Shown: positions 27,656 through 36,599 of the stretch, piece by piece
How the letters are laid out: every line of letters starts with the position of its first letter
Position numbering within the stretch: position 1 is the stretch's first letter
Assembly: GCF_014534745.1 (NCBI RefSeq)
Contig: NZ_JACVVP010000009.1
Coordinates: 150,780 to 214,779, forward strand
DNA from: Flammeovirga sp. EKP202
GTDB lineage: Bacteria > Bacteroidota > Bacteroidia > Cytophagales > Flammeovirgaceae
Direction of reading: 5' to 3'
Length of the DNA stretch: 64,000 bases
Position numbers and translations under genes: made by a program
Notes under the pieces: model-generated
What the model was told of the DNA's origin: nothing
Databases searched by the model: none
What the model saw: only the letters and a program-made list of their open reading frames with translations

Positions 27656-28401
27656 ATGATGAAAAGAATATTACTTATATGGATGTGTGGCTTTATTTAT
27701 CCATTGGTTTGAGAGCACCTTACAGAGTTTTTGATGCACCAGATGGCTATGCTGAAGGGGTAGATACTTATCCTAACCCTGAAGCTTCTATAAGAGATAA
27801 AGATTTATTCCCAACAACGATGTTAGTGGATTATGTGAGGGTTTGGCAAAGAAATGAAGCATGGGTACAACATTCAGATTCTAATTTTAAAAAAGGGAAA
27901 AATAAAGTTTCCGTAAAATATTCAAGCGTAGGAACTAAAAATTTACAACTTCAAATTATTAATAAAGATGGAGAGGTTGTTCATCAAACAATAAAAACTA
28001 TTGAAGGGCAGGGTTTTGTAGAATTTGATGTGGATATGTCGGAGTATACAGAAGGAAACTACTCATTTGTGACTACCCTTCTGAAAGGGCAAATGGAGGA
28101 AATTTCAACGCATCAAAAGACAATCCCAGTTCTCGATAAAATAGAGGAAACACCGACAAGTCTTGATGTAGAAAATCAACTTATTCAAATCTATCCTAAT
28201 CCCGCTACAACTCTACTAAATATAAAGTCACATGTTGTCGATGATTACCAAATCATAAGCTTAACAGGAAAAGTTGTTCAAGAAGGTGAAGTGAAAATAG
28301 GAGAGAATCAAATTGAATTAAATGGACTGAAAGGCAGCCTTTATTTTGTTCATCTGATGGAAAATAATTTCACATCAAAACTACTAATTCAAGGAAACTA
28401 A
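27656..28401 (+). pseudogene. Truncated GH16 enzyme with T9SS sorting tail
   Basis: Only the end of a glycoside hydrolase family 16 protein is left. From 27679 one frame is open for 240 codons: SIGLRAPYRVF and TTMLVDYVRVWQR are typical of the last strands of GH16 agarase/porphyranase/carrageenase-type domains. Next come a ~90-residue beta domain and a T9SS type A tail (IQIYPNPATTLLNIKS to the end), which would direct secretion across the outer membrane. The catalytic ExDxxE region is absent. Just upstream, in another frame from 27656, MMKRILLIWMCGFIYPLV reads like a signal peptide and then hits TGA at 27710. The simplest reading is an internal deletion joining the start to the 3' end out of frame. 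It lies 24 bp before the sulfatase gene. Alternative: the short ORF from 27679 is still translated without function in secretion. Confidence 0.65.
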
Positions 28402-28425
28402 TCGAATACTAAACGTTTAAAACAA

Positions 28426-29919
28426 ATGAAAGTAACAACCAAAAAAGCGATAACGCTACTGTTTATATTGACAGTTTATCAGCAATTGGTCAATGCACAA
28501 ATTCAGAGTGAGAACCGCCCTAATATTATCGTTATTCTTGCAGATGATTTAGGATATGGTGATGTAGGTTTTACAGGTTGTAAAGATATAAAGACACCGC
28601 AAATAGACAATTTAGCTCAAAGTGGAGTAGTTTGTACCAATGCTTATGTGACACATCCGTATTGTGGTCCCTCACGGGCAGGCTTACTAACGGGCAGACA
28701 TCAAGCGAGGTTCGGGATGGAAATCAATCCAACAAATTCACCATTTGATTTACATATGGGGTTGCCTTTAGAGGAAAAAACATTTGGTGAAAGATTGAAA
28801 GAAGTAGGATATACAACGGCTATTATTGGAAAGTGGCATATGGGAGGTGCACCGCCTTATCACCCCAATAACAGAGGATTTGACCATTTCTACGGTTTTC
28901 TTTCAGGGGGACATAGTTATTTTCCTTCAGGAATTAATGCTATTTCACCTTTAGTCAACAAAAATGGACAACCTAATTATTGTGCTAATGAAGGAGATTA
29001 TAAACCTTTATGGAGAAATAACGGCGCTGGAGAATTTAAGGAGTACCTTACAAGAGCATTGAGTAATGACGCTGCCGCATTTGTGAAATCGGCAGATAAA
29101 CCTTTCTTATTATACTTAGCCTATAATGCACCACATCAACCACTCCAAGCTCCCAAAGAAACGATCCAAAAATACAGCCATATTGAAAATAAGTATCGTA
29201 GAACGTACGCGGCAATGATTGATGAAATGGATCAAGGTATAGGAACGGTTGTCAAAGCTTTAAAAGCTACAGGGAAATATGAAAATACAATTATCTTTTT
29301 CCTTTCGGATAATGGTGGAGATAGAGCGATAAAACCTTGGCAACCGGTACACTATACTAGTAACTTTCCTTATAGGAAGGGAAAGGGATCATTCTTTGAA
29401 GGAGGAATTCATGTGCCCTTCTTCATTCATTGGCCTGATGGAATTGAAAAGCCACTTGAATTTGATGGTTTGGTTTCCTCATTGGATATTTCTGCTACTG
29501 CTTATGCTGTTGCAGGGGTAGACACAGTCGGTCGGAAGCTTGATGGTATTGATTTGGTTCCTTTTATACAAAGAAAGAAAAAAGGATCTCCTCATGAAGC
29601 TATTTTCTGGAGAGAAAATGAAGGAAAGGCTTGGGCCGTTAGAACCGTTGATGCTAAATACCTTTTAACTTCATCAAAAGAAAAACCTCAGCTTTTTGAT
29701 ATGAAAAAGGATCCTTATGAAAGTGAAAATATTGTAGAAACTAAATCCAAAAAGCGAGCTCAAATCGCTTCATTATGGAACAAATGGAATGAAGAAAATA
29801 AACCAGTGATTTGGTTACAATCAGGTGAATACCAAAAACGTAGGTTACAACTTTATCAGGAACTACATCAAGAAATGATAGATAAGGCCTCAGAAAGAAA
29901 ACCTTTAATTATTGAATAG
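28426..29919 (+). CDS. S1-family sulfatase, exported
   Basis: A 497-aa formylglycine-dependent sulfatase, normal length for the family. The signal peptide ends near residue 25 (YQQLVNAQ). Metal ligands are in ILADDLGYGDVG (about 37-48), and the maturation motif C80-GPSRAGLLTGR carries the cysteine that an anaerobic or FGE-type enzyme turns into formylglycine. Further site residues lie in GKWHMGG and in the FLSDNGGD segment. S1 sulfatases remove sulfate esters from carbohydrates. The pairing with a GH16 remnant and an HTCS points to a sulfated algal galactan such as agar, porphyran or carrageenan; that substrate is inferred from neighbours only. Confidence 0.95.
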   Translation: MKVTTKKAITLLFILTVYQQLVNAQIQSENRPNIIVILADDLGYGDVGFTGCKDIKTPQIDNLAQSGVVCTNAYVTHPYCGPSRAGLLTGRHQARFGMEINPTNSPFDLHMGLPLEEKTFGERLKEVGYTTAIIGKWHMGGAPPYHPNNRGFDHFYGFLSGGHSYFPSGINAISPLVNKNGQPNYCANEGDYKPLWRNNGAGEFKEYLTRALSNDAAAFVKSADKPFLLYLAYNAPHQPLQAPKETIQKYSHIENKYRRTYAAMIDEMDQGIGTVVKALKATGKYENTIIFFLSDNGGDRAIKPWQPVHYTSNFPYRKGKGSFFEGGIHVPFFIHWPDGIEKPLEFDGLVSSLDISATAYAVAGVDTVGRKLDGIDLVPFIQRKKKGSPHEAIFWRENEGKAWAVRTVDAKYLLTSSKEKPQLFDMKKDPYESENIVETKSKKRAQIASLWNKWNEENKPVIWLQSGEYQKRRLQLYQELHQEMIDKASERKPLIIE

Positions 29920-29944
29920 TTACTGTAAGAAATGATATATTATC

Positions 29945-29974
29945 AAGCCTCATGACTCCTTGATCATGAGGCTT
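29945..29974. terminator. Bidirectional terminator, sulfatase / lipoprotein
   Basis: A perfect 11-bp stem (AAGCCTCATGA / TCATGAGGCTT) lies between convergent genes. Confidence 0.8.
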
Positions 29975-29988
29975 TTGGGTTTTAAAGA

Positions 29989-30384
29989 TTATTCAGAAAT
30001 AATAATCGTAAAGGTTTTGTCATTTGAATCAGGTGATTCAATAATTACTTTATATTCTCCCGTTTCATTTGGAGTGAAATTAAAGGTGACCTCTCCAATA
30101 GGTGCAATGTCAGTACAAATACAGCCTTCATAGACCGCTTCGACTGAAAGAGTCACTGTTTTACCTTCTATGTTTTGATTTAATTTGCTGAATTGTCCAC
30201 ATCCATTGGATAGTGTGTATTCAATAGTACCTTCAATCGGTTCTCCAACTTTGCCTTGAGACGGTAGAGAAACGTCATTGATATAGCTTAGTTCAGTAGA
30301 TCTACAATCTTCAATAATGTTATCATCAGAACTGCATGAGAAAATGAAGATGGATAAAATAAAGAATTGTAATACTTTTAACAT
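29989..30384 (-). CDS. Small lipoprotein of unknown function
   Basis: A 131-aa protein with a lipoprotein signal (FFILSIFIFSC) followed by the SSDDN stretch usual after the lipidated cysteine in Bacteroidota, where acidic residues can mark export to the cell surface. The rest is predicted beta-rich, with three further cysteines (C27, and the CICTD pair), and the end (FNFTPNETGEYKVIIESPDSNDKTFTIIIS) looks like an Ig-like strand pattern. I do not recognise the family. It is transcribed alone towards the sulfatase gene. Confidence 0.8.
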   Translation of the reverse strand: MLKVLQFFILSIFIFSCSSDDNIIEDCRSTELSYINDVSLPSQGKVGEPIEGTIEYTLSNGCGQFSKLNQNIEGKTVTLSVEAVYEGCICTDIAPIGEVTFNFTPNETGEYKVIIESPDSNDKTFTIIISE

Positions 30385-30424
30385 TGTTTGCTTATTTTGA
30401 TATAAATGAATTTGAAATTAAAGA

Positions 30425-30457
30425 TAAAAAAAACTCCTTACATCTCTGTAAGGAGTT
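30425..30457 (-). terminator. Terminator of the SulP transporter gene
   Basis: A perfect 11-bp stem (AACTCCTTACA / TGTAAGGAGTT) with a TCTC loop; on the minus strand it is followed by a run of seven Ts. Confidence 0.9.
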
Positions 30458-30477
30458 CGCAATCTATGTTTCAAATA

Positions 30478-31974
30478 TTACTTTGCTAAGATTAATTCAG
30501 CTTGAATATTCTTTTGTTCCGCTTCACCCTGCATAAAATCTTCAATGATTTCTTTTACGTCACTATGAAGTGTTTTACTCTTACTTGCATCAATCACTAC
30601 TTGTGAGTTTTCTGGGACATTGTCCAAGGCTTTTTTTACTTGTGCTTTATTCAGGAAACTGACCTGATTAGCCAATTCAATATGAATTGGCCCCTCTGCA
30701 CTTTGTTGTTGATTGTCTTGCTTCACATCCACTACGTCTTTCATGGTTTCCCAAACGATTTCTACGACAGAAACGATAAGACCAAGTGCAATACCTTCTA
30801 ATAAATCGGTAAATACTACACCTAAAGCGGTTACAATAAATGGTAAAAACTGTTGAATACCCTTGTTGTACATCGAAATGAAATTCTGAGGTTTTGCAAG
30901 TTTGTAGCCCACTGTAAGTAGAATTGCCGCCAAGCATGCCAAAGGAATTAAATCCAATAATACAGGGATAGTTAAGACACAAATAAATAGTAAAACACCA
31001 TGAAAAATAGCAGATAATTTACTTTGTCCACCAGATTGAACATTTACAGAACTTCGAACGATTACTTGAGTAATCGGTAAGCCCCCAATTAATCCTGAAA
31101 TAATATTACCCGTTCCTTGAGCGATCAGTTCTCTATTGGTTGGGGTATGTCTTTTTTGAGGATCCATTTTATCTGCTGCTTCAACAGAAAGTAGCGTTTC
31201 TAAACTTGCTACAATAGCCATTGTAAAGGCAATGGTATATACATGAGGGTTATTCCAAGCACTGAAATCAGGGAATCTAAAAGTTCCTAAAAACTCATCC
31301 ATATTGTGAATTACAGGAAGAGCAACTAATTGAGATTCAAGAATACCAAAGGTTGGATGTCCTTCGGTTCCTACATAAAAAAGAATACCGAAGAGTACTG
31401 TAGCTAACGGTCCCGGTATAATTTTAAGTATTTTATTTTTTTGTATGAATGGCTTTTCCCAACCAATCAAAATAAGTAATGATACTGCAGTCACAATAAC
31501 GGCACCCGTAGTAATATTAGAAAGGCTTAATGTTAATTCATGATCCGGTCCTACATATCCCAAAGCATTAGGTAACTGCTGGAATAATATATTAATACCA
31601 ATACCTGTAAGCATTCCTTTGATCACAGCATTCGGAAAATAATACCCGATCACACCTGCTTTGAAAACGCCTAATAAAATCTGTATTACACCGGCTAATA
31701 CAACTGTACATAAAAATGCTTCAAACGAACCTAAATCCTGAATAGAATGAAAAACGATTACAGCAAGCCCAGCAGCAGGTCCACTTACACCGACCGCAGA
31801 TCCACTGAACGACGCAACAACAATTCCACCAATAATACCTGCAATGACACCAGACAATAATGGAGCACCTGAGGCTAATGCTATTCCAAGGCAGAGGGGT
31901 AATGCCACTAAGAATACAACTATACTAGCAGGAAAATCCTTCTTATAGTTGTTGAATAAATTTGATTTGTTCAT
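30478..31974 (-). CDS. SulP-family anion permease with STAS domain
   Basis: A 498-aa inner-membrane transporter with about 12-14 helices. The start (FPASIVVFLVALPLCLGIALASGAP) and the GSAVGVSGPAAGLAVIV and GNIISGLIGGLPITQVIVRSSVN blocks are SulP core signatures. A cytoplasmic STAS domain occupies about residues 425-498. SulP members carry sulfate, bicarbonate or other anions, often with sodium or protons. In a marine bacterium bicarbonate uptake is as likely as sulfate; no carbonic anhydrase gene is adjacent to help decide. Single gene with its own terminator. Confidence 0.93.
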   Translation of the reverse strand: MNKSNLFNNYKKDFPASIVVFLVALPLCLGIALASGAPLLSGVIAGIIGGIVVASFSGSAVGVSGPAAGLAVIVFHSIQDLGSFEAFLCTVVLAGVIQILLGVFKAGVIGYYFPNAVIKGMLTGIGINILFQQLPNALGYVGPDHELTLSLSNITTGAVIVTAVSLLILIGWEKPFIQKNKILKIIPGPLATVLFGILFYVGTEGHPTFGILESQLVALPVIHNMDEFLGTFRFPDFSAWNNPHVYTIAFTMAIVASLETLLSVEAADKMDPQKRHTPTNRELIAQGTGNIISGLIGGLPITQVIVRSSVNVQSGGQSKLSAIFHGVLLFICVLTIPVLLDLIPLACLAAILLTVGYKLAKPQNFISMYNKGIQQFLPFIVTALGVVFTDLLEGIALGLIVSVVEIVWETMKDVVDVKQDNQQQSAEGPIHIELANQVSFLNKAQVKKALDNVPENSQVVIDASKSKTLHSDVKEIIEDFMQGEAEQKNIQAELILAK

Positions 31975-32190
31975 CTTAAAAGTTATAGACAGAAATATCT
32001 GTTTGAATTATTATAGTATATGATTATAATACAATAATAGTGTGTACACTTTTAGAGGAACAATGCTAACAATCATCTTTTCATATTTGGATTAAAAGGG
32101 ATATTGAATTATGAAAACACCCCTAATCATTGATAACAAAGTGCAGATTGAAAAGATGTTTATAGTGAAACAATTGTTATTTTTTTTAAA

Positions 32191-33930
32191 TTATATTCTA
32201 GCTTGGTATTTATACAATTGATGGTACCTTCCTTCCTTTTGAAGCAAGGCATCATGGGTACCGGTTTCAATGATTTTTCCTTGGTCCATTACTAATATTT
32301 GATCGGCTTGTTGAATTGTGCTTAGACGGTGTGCAATAACGATTGTAGTTCTTCCTTTCATTAATTTAGCTAATGATTCCTGAATTAATGCTTCACTTTC
32401 AGTATCTAAGTTTGAGGTGGCTTCATCTAAAATAATGATTTGAGGATTGGCAATAATTGCTCTTGCGATTGCAATTCTTTGTCGTTGTCCACCTGATAAT
32501 TTTACACCTCTTTCTCCTATTATTGTTAGAAGTCCATCATCGAATCTGTCCGTAAATTCATCAACATAGGCACCTTTAATAGCATTTTGTAATTCTTCTT
32601 CAGTGGCATCCGGATTGGAGAAAAGTATGTTTTCTCGAATGCTTCCTTCAAAAAGGAAATCATCTTGAAGTACAACTCCTAGGTGTTGTCGAAAGGAGTG
32701 AAGTTGTACTGTTCTTAAATCCTGTTGATCGAGGAATATTTTACCTTTTGTAGGGTTTAAAAATGATGCTGCCAAGCTGGCAATAGTTGTTTTACCAGAA
32801 CCAGAAGATCCTACTAAAGCAGTAATACTACCTGCCTTTGCTTCAAAACTTATATTGTGTAATACTTCCTTGTCTTCCTCGTATTCAAAAGACACATTTT
32901 CAAATTTTATATTTCCTTCTATGGCATGTGGAACAATTTCTATTCTTAATGGATCATCTTGCTCGCCTGCTTGATTCATGATCTCCTCCGTTCTGTCTAA
33001 TCCAGCGAAAGCCTCGGTAAGTTGGCTGCCAATATTACTCATTTGAATAATTGGGGCTACCATAAACCCAAGGTATAAGGTAAATGACAAAAAGTCTCCG
33101 ACAGTGAGTTCACCTTGCATTATTTTATAACCACCAATACCCATAATACCAGTTGACGCAAGCCCTAAAAGAAAAGCACTAGAACTTGTCATGATAGCAG
33201 TGGCCGTCATGCTTTTCTTGATGTTGTTAAACAGTCGAATTACACCTTCTTCGAAAATACGATTTTCTTCTCCCTCAGCATTAAAACCTTTTATTACTCT
33301 TACACCATTCAAGGACTCTGTAAGTCGGCCTGTTACTTCAGCCTTAATCTGTCCTCTTTTTCTAAAAATAGGACGTATAGATTGAAAGGCTTTCATGGAG
33401 ACGACTCCAAATATGGAGACAGGTACAAGTACAAACAAGGTCATGGAAAGGCTAATCTTCACGAGTAGTATGGTTGAAATTACAGCAGTAATTGTACCTC
33501 CAATTAATTGAACTAGGCCAGTACCTACTAAATTTCTAACCCCCTCCACATCACTCATAATCCTTGAGACTAAAACCCCTGATTTTGTATTGTCGAAAAA
33601 AGAAATCGGAAGTGAAATGATATGTTTTTGCACTTTCGCTCTTAATTCAGAAATCAAGCGTTGAGCTTCTATACTGAGTACTTTAGTAAGCAAGAAACTA
33701 CTAAAAGCTTGAATGAAGATTGATGAAATGACTACAGTTACTAATAGTTTTAACTGTTCATAATCTTCATTCACGATTACATCATCCATTAAATATTTAC
33801 TTGCACCTGGTAAGACAAGTCCGCTTAAACGATTAATGATAATGAGGACTAAACCGAAGAAAAGATATTTTCTTCTTGGCCAGATAATTTCTTTAAAAAC
33901 TTTTTGAAGGGAGATTCTTTGTTTTGCCAT
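32191..33930 (-). CDS. ABC transporter, fused permease/ATPase (MsbA-like)
   Basis: A 579-aa half-transporter. I set the start at the ATG at 33930 (MAKQRISLQKVFKEIIWPRR); a longer frame reaching 34017 would run through the terminator hairpin of the upstream gene. Six membrane helices occupy about residues 20-310, followed by the ATPase with Walker A GSSGSGKTT (about 376-384), the signature LSGGQRQR (about 483-490), Walker B IIILDEATS and the H-loop histidine in VIAHRLST. Such homodimeric exporters move lipids, lipid-linked sugars or drugs; the substrate cannot be stated. It stands alone on the minus strand. Confidence 0.94.
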   Translation of the reverse strand: MAKQRISLQKVFKEIIWPRRKYLFFGLVLIIINRLSGLVLPGASKYLMDDVIVNEDYEQLKLLVTVVISSIFIQAFSSFLLTKVLSIEAQRLISELRAKVQKHIISLPISFFDNTKSGVLVSRIMSDVEGVRNLVGTGLVQLIGGTITAVISTILLVKISLSMTLFVLVPVSIFGVVSMKAFQSIRPIFRKRGQIKAEVTGRLTESLNGVRVIKGFNAEGEENRIFEEGVIRLFNNIKKSMTATAIMTSSSAFLLGLASTGIMGIGGYKIMQGELTVGDFLSFTLYLGFMVAPIIQMSNIGSQLTEAFAGLDRTEEIMNQAGEQDDPLRIEIVPHAIEGNIKFENVSFEYEEDKEVLHNISFEAKAGSITALVGSSGSGKTTIASLAASFLNPTKGKIFLDQQDLRTVQLHSFRQHLGVVLQDDFLFEGSIRENILFSNPDATEEELQNAIKGAYVDEFTDRFDDGLLTIIGERGVKLSGGQRQRIAIARAIIANPQIIILDEATSNLDTESEALIQESLAKLMKGRTTIVIAHRLSTIQQADQILVMDQGKIIETGTHDALLQKEGRYHQLYKYQARI

Positions 33931-33980
33931 ATTACGTATCCTAAAGTATTCTATATATAATACTACATCAAAAATTGGAC

Positions 33981-34015
33981 AAAAAAAAGATCTATACATT
34001 CTAAATGTATAGATC
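33981..34015 (-). terminator. Terminator of the DinB-fold gene
   Basis: A perfect 12-bp stem (GATCTATACATT / AATGTATAGATC) with a 3-nt loop and eight Ts on the minus strand, located about 190 bp past the DinB stop and just before the ABC gene. Confidence 0.8.
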
Positions 34016-34204
34016 ATATAATGATTAATTTACAGTTAGTACTTGGGTGTCAATGTTCTTAATGGGTTAATAAATCTTGCTTATTCTAAAAGTACCAAAA
34101 AAAATCTTCTAACACAGTGTAATGAAAGTAGAATCTTTAAAAGGTTCAGCGTTTTCTTACTATCCTTCTATTCGGTATTTATCTTTATAAAATTACACAA
34201 TTTA

Positions 34205-34783
34205 TCATGTATTTACCCCTTCATTTTTTTCCATGTGAAGCAAAATCTTTTTGATTTGAAGCATATGCCTTTCTTCATGATTAATGATAAAATGAATAGT
34301 ATCTCCAAGTTGAAGTGTAATCCATTTTGAAATTGTTATGGGACACCTTTTTTGCTCTAGGTCTTTATTTTTTGCCTGTTCAACGATGATAAGCAGCTTG
34401 TTGATTTGCTGTATACGAGTAGTGATAACATCACTTTCAAGAGGTAAACCTAGTGGATTTTTCTCTTTAGGAGAGGGCATTTTATTTTTAATCTTTTGTT
34501 CGGAAGGCTTCATGCTATTGGCAAAATAATTACCAAGCCACCCACTTTTATATTGCTCCTTTTGCTTGTCTTTAGCTGTTTTAAGTAAATGTTGGAATTG
34601 AGGAATATAGAATTCACCATATAAGTTAAGGTGATATAAGCATTCTAAAATATTCCAGGCCTTTTCATATTTTCTGTATTGTAGATGTGCTAAAGGAAGC
34701 TGTTGGATTTTTTTGACCTGAATCAACTCTTTTTCTAAACCATCTTGGAGTGTTGCTAAAAATTGTGCTTGATTAATTCTCAT
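34205..34783 (-). CDS. DinB-superfamily protein
   Basis: A 192-aa four-helix-bundle protein of the DinB/YfiT type. The metal-binding histidines expected for the fold appear as H51 in ILECLYHLNLYGEF and the NHEERHMLQIKKIL pair near residues 168-172. Several family members are thiol-dependent S-transferases (bacillithiol or mycothiol type), others have no known activity. In Bacteroidota bacillithiol is made by some lineages, so a thiol-transferase role is possible but unsupported here. Single gene. Confidence 0.85.
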   Translation of the reverse strand: MRINQAQFLATLQDGLEKELIQVKKIQQLPLAHLQYRKYEKAWNILECLYHLNLYGEFYIPQFQHLLKTAKDKQKEQYKSGWLGNYFANSMKPSEQKIKNKMPSPKEKNPLGLPLESDVITTRIQQINKLLIIVEQAKNKDLEQKRCPITISKWITLQLGDTIHFIINHEERHMLQIKKILLHMEKNEGVNT

Positions 34784-35064
34784 GTGTAAAAGTTTTGTTT
34801 ATACAAATATGAACCAACTTGTATTGGTAAATCTTGATTGAGATCAAGATTTTATAACGCAACAATTATTAGCAAGAGTGATGAGGTCTAAAGAAAAGAA
34901 CTACTTCCTTTCTTAGTATCTGAATATGGAGCTTATTCAAAAGCATTCAGAGTACTTTTATAAAGAAGTAGTTCATTTTATAAAAACTTATAATAAAGCA
35001 AATAATAATAAAACGCAGTCTGTACTTAAATTAACGATAAAGCAGTATTTATAAATAGTAAAGT

Positions 35065-35652
35065 TTAATCAAGACTTTCATCTGAACTTTCAGGAGCATC
35101 TGGAGTGATTTCCTCGATGTCCTTAATTTTGTTAAGGTTTCTAGTTTTTCCAAACAATTCTATTGACTTTTTATTGTATGCCAAAGCTGCTTCTTGTGGT
35201 GTTTTATAAGTGCCTAAAGATATAGGTTTTCGATCTTTATAGATCACAGCTCTATAACTGTATTTGTCTTTCACTACTCCAATATAACCTGTCTTATTAT
35301 GTTTAGAGGGGGTGTTTCTTTTTATAATAGATCGGTTTGAGTACGTCAGGTTTTTAATTCGACAATCTAACTTGTTACCATTAATAATACGAATTAAGGT
35401 GTAGTCTCCCTTTGTACTTTCATCTAAATATTTTTCAGCTATAAGTTTGTGAAGATAAATGGTTTCAGTTTTGTATTTACCGTCACTCTGCTTCCAAGAT
35501 TTTTGGAATACCGCTCTGCCTGAAGAATGTTCCCTAAGGTTGTAGATAAAGTCTAGGCTCTTGTAGTAAGGATTGTCTCTTAAAAATTCATAAACATGAT
35601 CATCAACGATCACCTGATTTGGAGAATTCTTTAGTTGTAATTTGACAAGCAT
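35065..35652 (-). CDS. AP2-domain DNA-binding protein with degenerate HNH region
   Basis: A 195-aa protein. Residues about 121-176 form an AP2 domain (TGYIGVVKDKYSYRAVIY, then SLGTYKTPQEAALAYNKK), the three-strand DNA-binding fold found in plant ERF factors and in HNH homing endonucleases. The middle part resembles the HNH_3 motif: H68 in YLHKLIAEKYL is there, and NGNKLDCRIKNL (about 91-102) matches its second half, but the usual N-H before the GNK is I-N, so the second catalytic histidine is missing. It is therefore probably a DNA-binding protein and not a working nuclease. The tail is acidic. It lies 29 bp after the small basic protein gene on the same strand. Confidence 0.88.
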   Translation of the reverse strand: MLVKLQLKNSPNQVIVDDHVYEFLRDNPYYKSLDFIYNLREHSSGRAVFQKSWKQSDGKYKTETIYLHKLIAEKYLDESTKGDYTLIRIINGNKLDCRIKNLTYSNRSIIKRNTPSKHNKTGYIGVVKDKYSYRAVIYKDRKPISLGTYKTPQEAALAYNKKSIELFGKTRNLNKIKDIEEITPDAPESSDESLD

Positions 35653-35681
35653 GATAGATGAGGAGAGATATTAAAAAATAA

Positions 35682-36053
35682 TTAAATTGTCAGTGCTGTA
35701 GAACTTTTTTTAGCTGCTTTTTTATTTTTTTCCTTAGCGGCTTCATGTCTATCTTTTGCCTCATGCCAGTACTTGTTGGTGATTTCAATTACTTCCTCTT
35801 TCTTCTTTTGAGTAATGTCTTGATAAAGCCCTAACTTTTTCCGGCCAACTCTATTTTTCACAGTGTTCGAAGCTCGTAAACATCCAAGTTCTTTTAATTT
35901 TTCAGCTATTTTTGAAAAAATGAATCCCATACGTTGCTCTTCATTTTCTCTCATTAGTTGATTACGATAATTCATCAAGTTACCCAGGATTAAGCTGTAG
36001 TCTTTTGTCCCTACTTCTCGCTGTTCACCAGGATAGTTTTTCCTTTTTCTCAT
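35682..36053 (-). CDS. Small basic protein of unknown function
   Basis: A 123-aa, strongly basic, probably all-helical protein with no signal peptide. The centre (FSKIAEKLKELGCLRASNTVKNRVGRKKLGL) looks like a helix-turn-helix or nucleic-acid-binding segment, and the C-terminal third is a charged, coiled-coil-like stretch rich in Lys, Glu and Ala. I know no family name. It is the first gene of a likely two-gene unit with the AP2 protein, which suggests a joint role in DNA binding or gene control. Confidence 0.75.
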   Translation of the reverse strand: MRKRKNYPGEQREVGTKDYSLILGNLMNYRNQLMRENEEQRMGFIFSKIAEKLKELGCLRASNTVKNRVGRKKLGLYQDITQKKKEEVIEITNKYWHEAKDRHEAAKEKNKKAAKKSSTALTI

Positions 36054-36283
36054 TAGTTTGTTAAGTATATTAGTATCGACGCTAATTGGTAGCTATATTC
36101 AATTAAATGTTAATTAAATCAAATACATCGAATTATACAATTTTATCTAAGTTTATTTTATAAAAACATACTCTTTCACTAAAACATAAGCCTCTTTTTT
36201 TGAAAAGTGTAAACTTATTTCTATAATTGCCTAGTAATCCACTAGAGTAATTGTATTACTTTTAAAATTAAACTAATAACTTA

Positions 36284-36544
36284 ATGTTTGTAGATAAGGT
36301 TTTAGAGAAAAGAATCGAGGAAAGCGACTCCGCGGTGAAGGATAAAAACAACAAACAACCTAAATGGGTGAGTGTTGCGAAATCAGTATCTTGGCGTGCT
36401 GTAGGCACAGTTGATACAATGGTAATTTCGTATTTCGTTACTGGTGAAATAACAATGGCTGTATCAATTGGTTCATTTGAAGTGTTTTCAAAAATGGTGT
36501 TATACTATTTCCATGAGAGAGTGTGGGAAAAATTCACTAAATAA
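36284..36544 (+). CDS. DUF2061 small membrane protein
   Basis: An 86-aa protein whose C-terminal two thirds match DUF2061: VAKSVSWRAVGTVDTMVISYFVTGE, then a second hydrophobic span and the closing FHERVWEKF. Two membrane helices are expected (about 38-55 and 59-78). The family has no settled function; in many Bacteroidota it lies beside sulfate-assimilation genes, which is not so here. A charged ~27-residue N-terminal extension precedes the domain. It lies 55 bp before the WD40-caspase gene on the same strand. Confidence 0.88.
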   Translation: MFVDKVLEKRIEESDSAVKDKNNKQPKWVSVAKSVSWRAVGTVDTMVISYFVTGEITMAVSIGSFEVFSKMVLYYFHERVWEKFTK

Positions 36545-36599
36545 TATCTTTAGCAATAGATTCATGGTTATATTTACATTGTAAATTAAACAATGTGAT

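Noticed and set aside
31975..32190. Small gene or RNA between SulP and ABC transporter genes
   Set aside because: Only AT-rich sequence and a GTGTACAC palindrome are visible; no supported feature.
33931..34017. Longer N-terminus for the ABC transporter
   Set aside because: The extension would begin next to the minus-strand terminator hairpin of the upstream gene and has no family support.
34043..34330. Open reading frame of 95 codons on the + strand
   Set aside because: It overlaps the well-supported DinB-fold gene on the other strand and encodes low-complexity hydrophobic sequence with no recognisable family.
36573..36597. TACATTGTAAA match to the ends of the 12130-12522 element
   Set aside because: Only the near-palindromic end sequence recurs and no internal sequence is shared, so chance in AT-rich DNA is enough.
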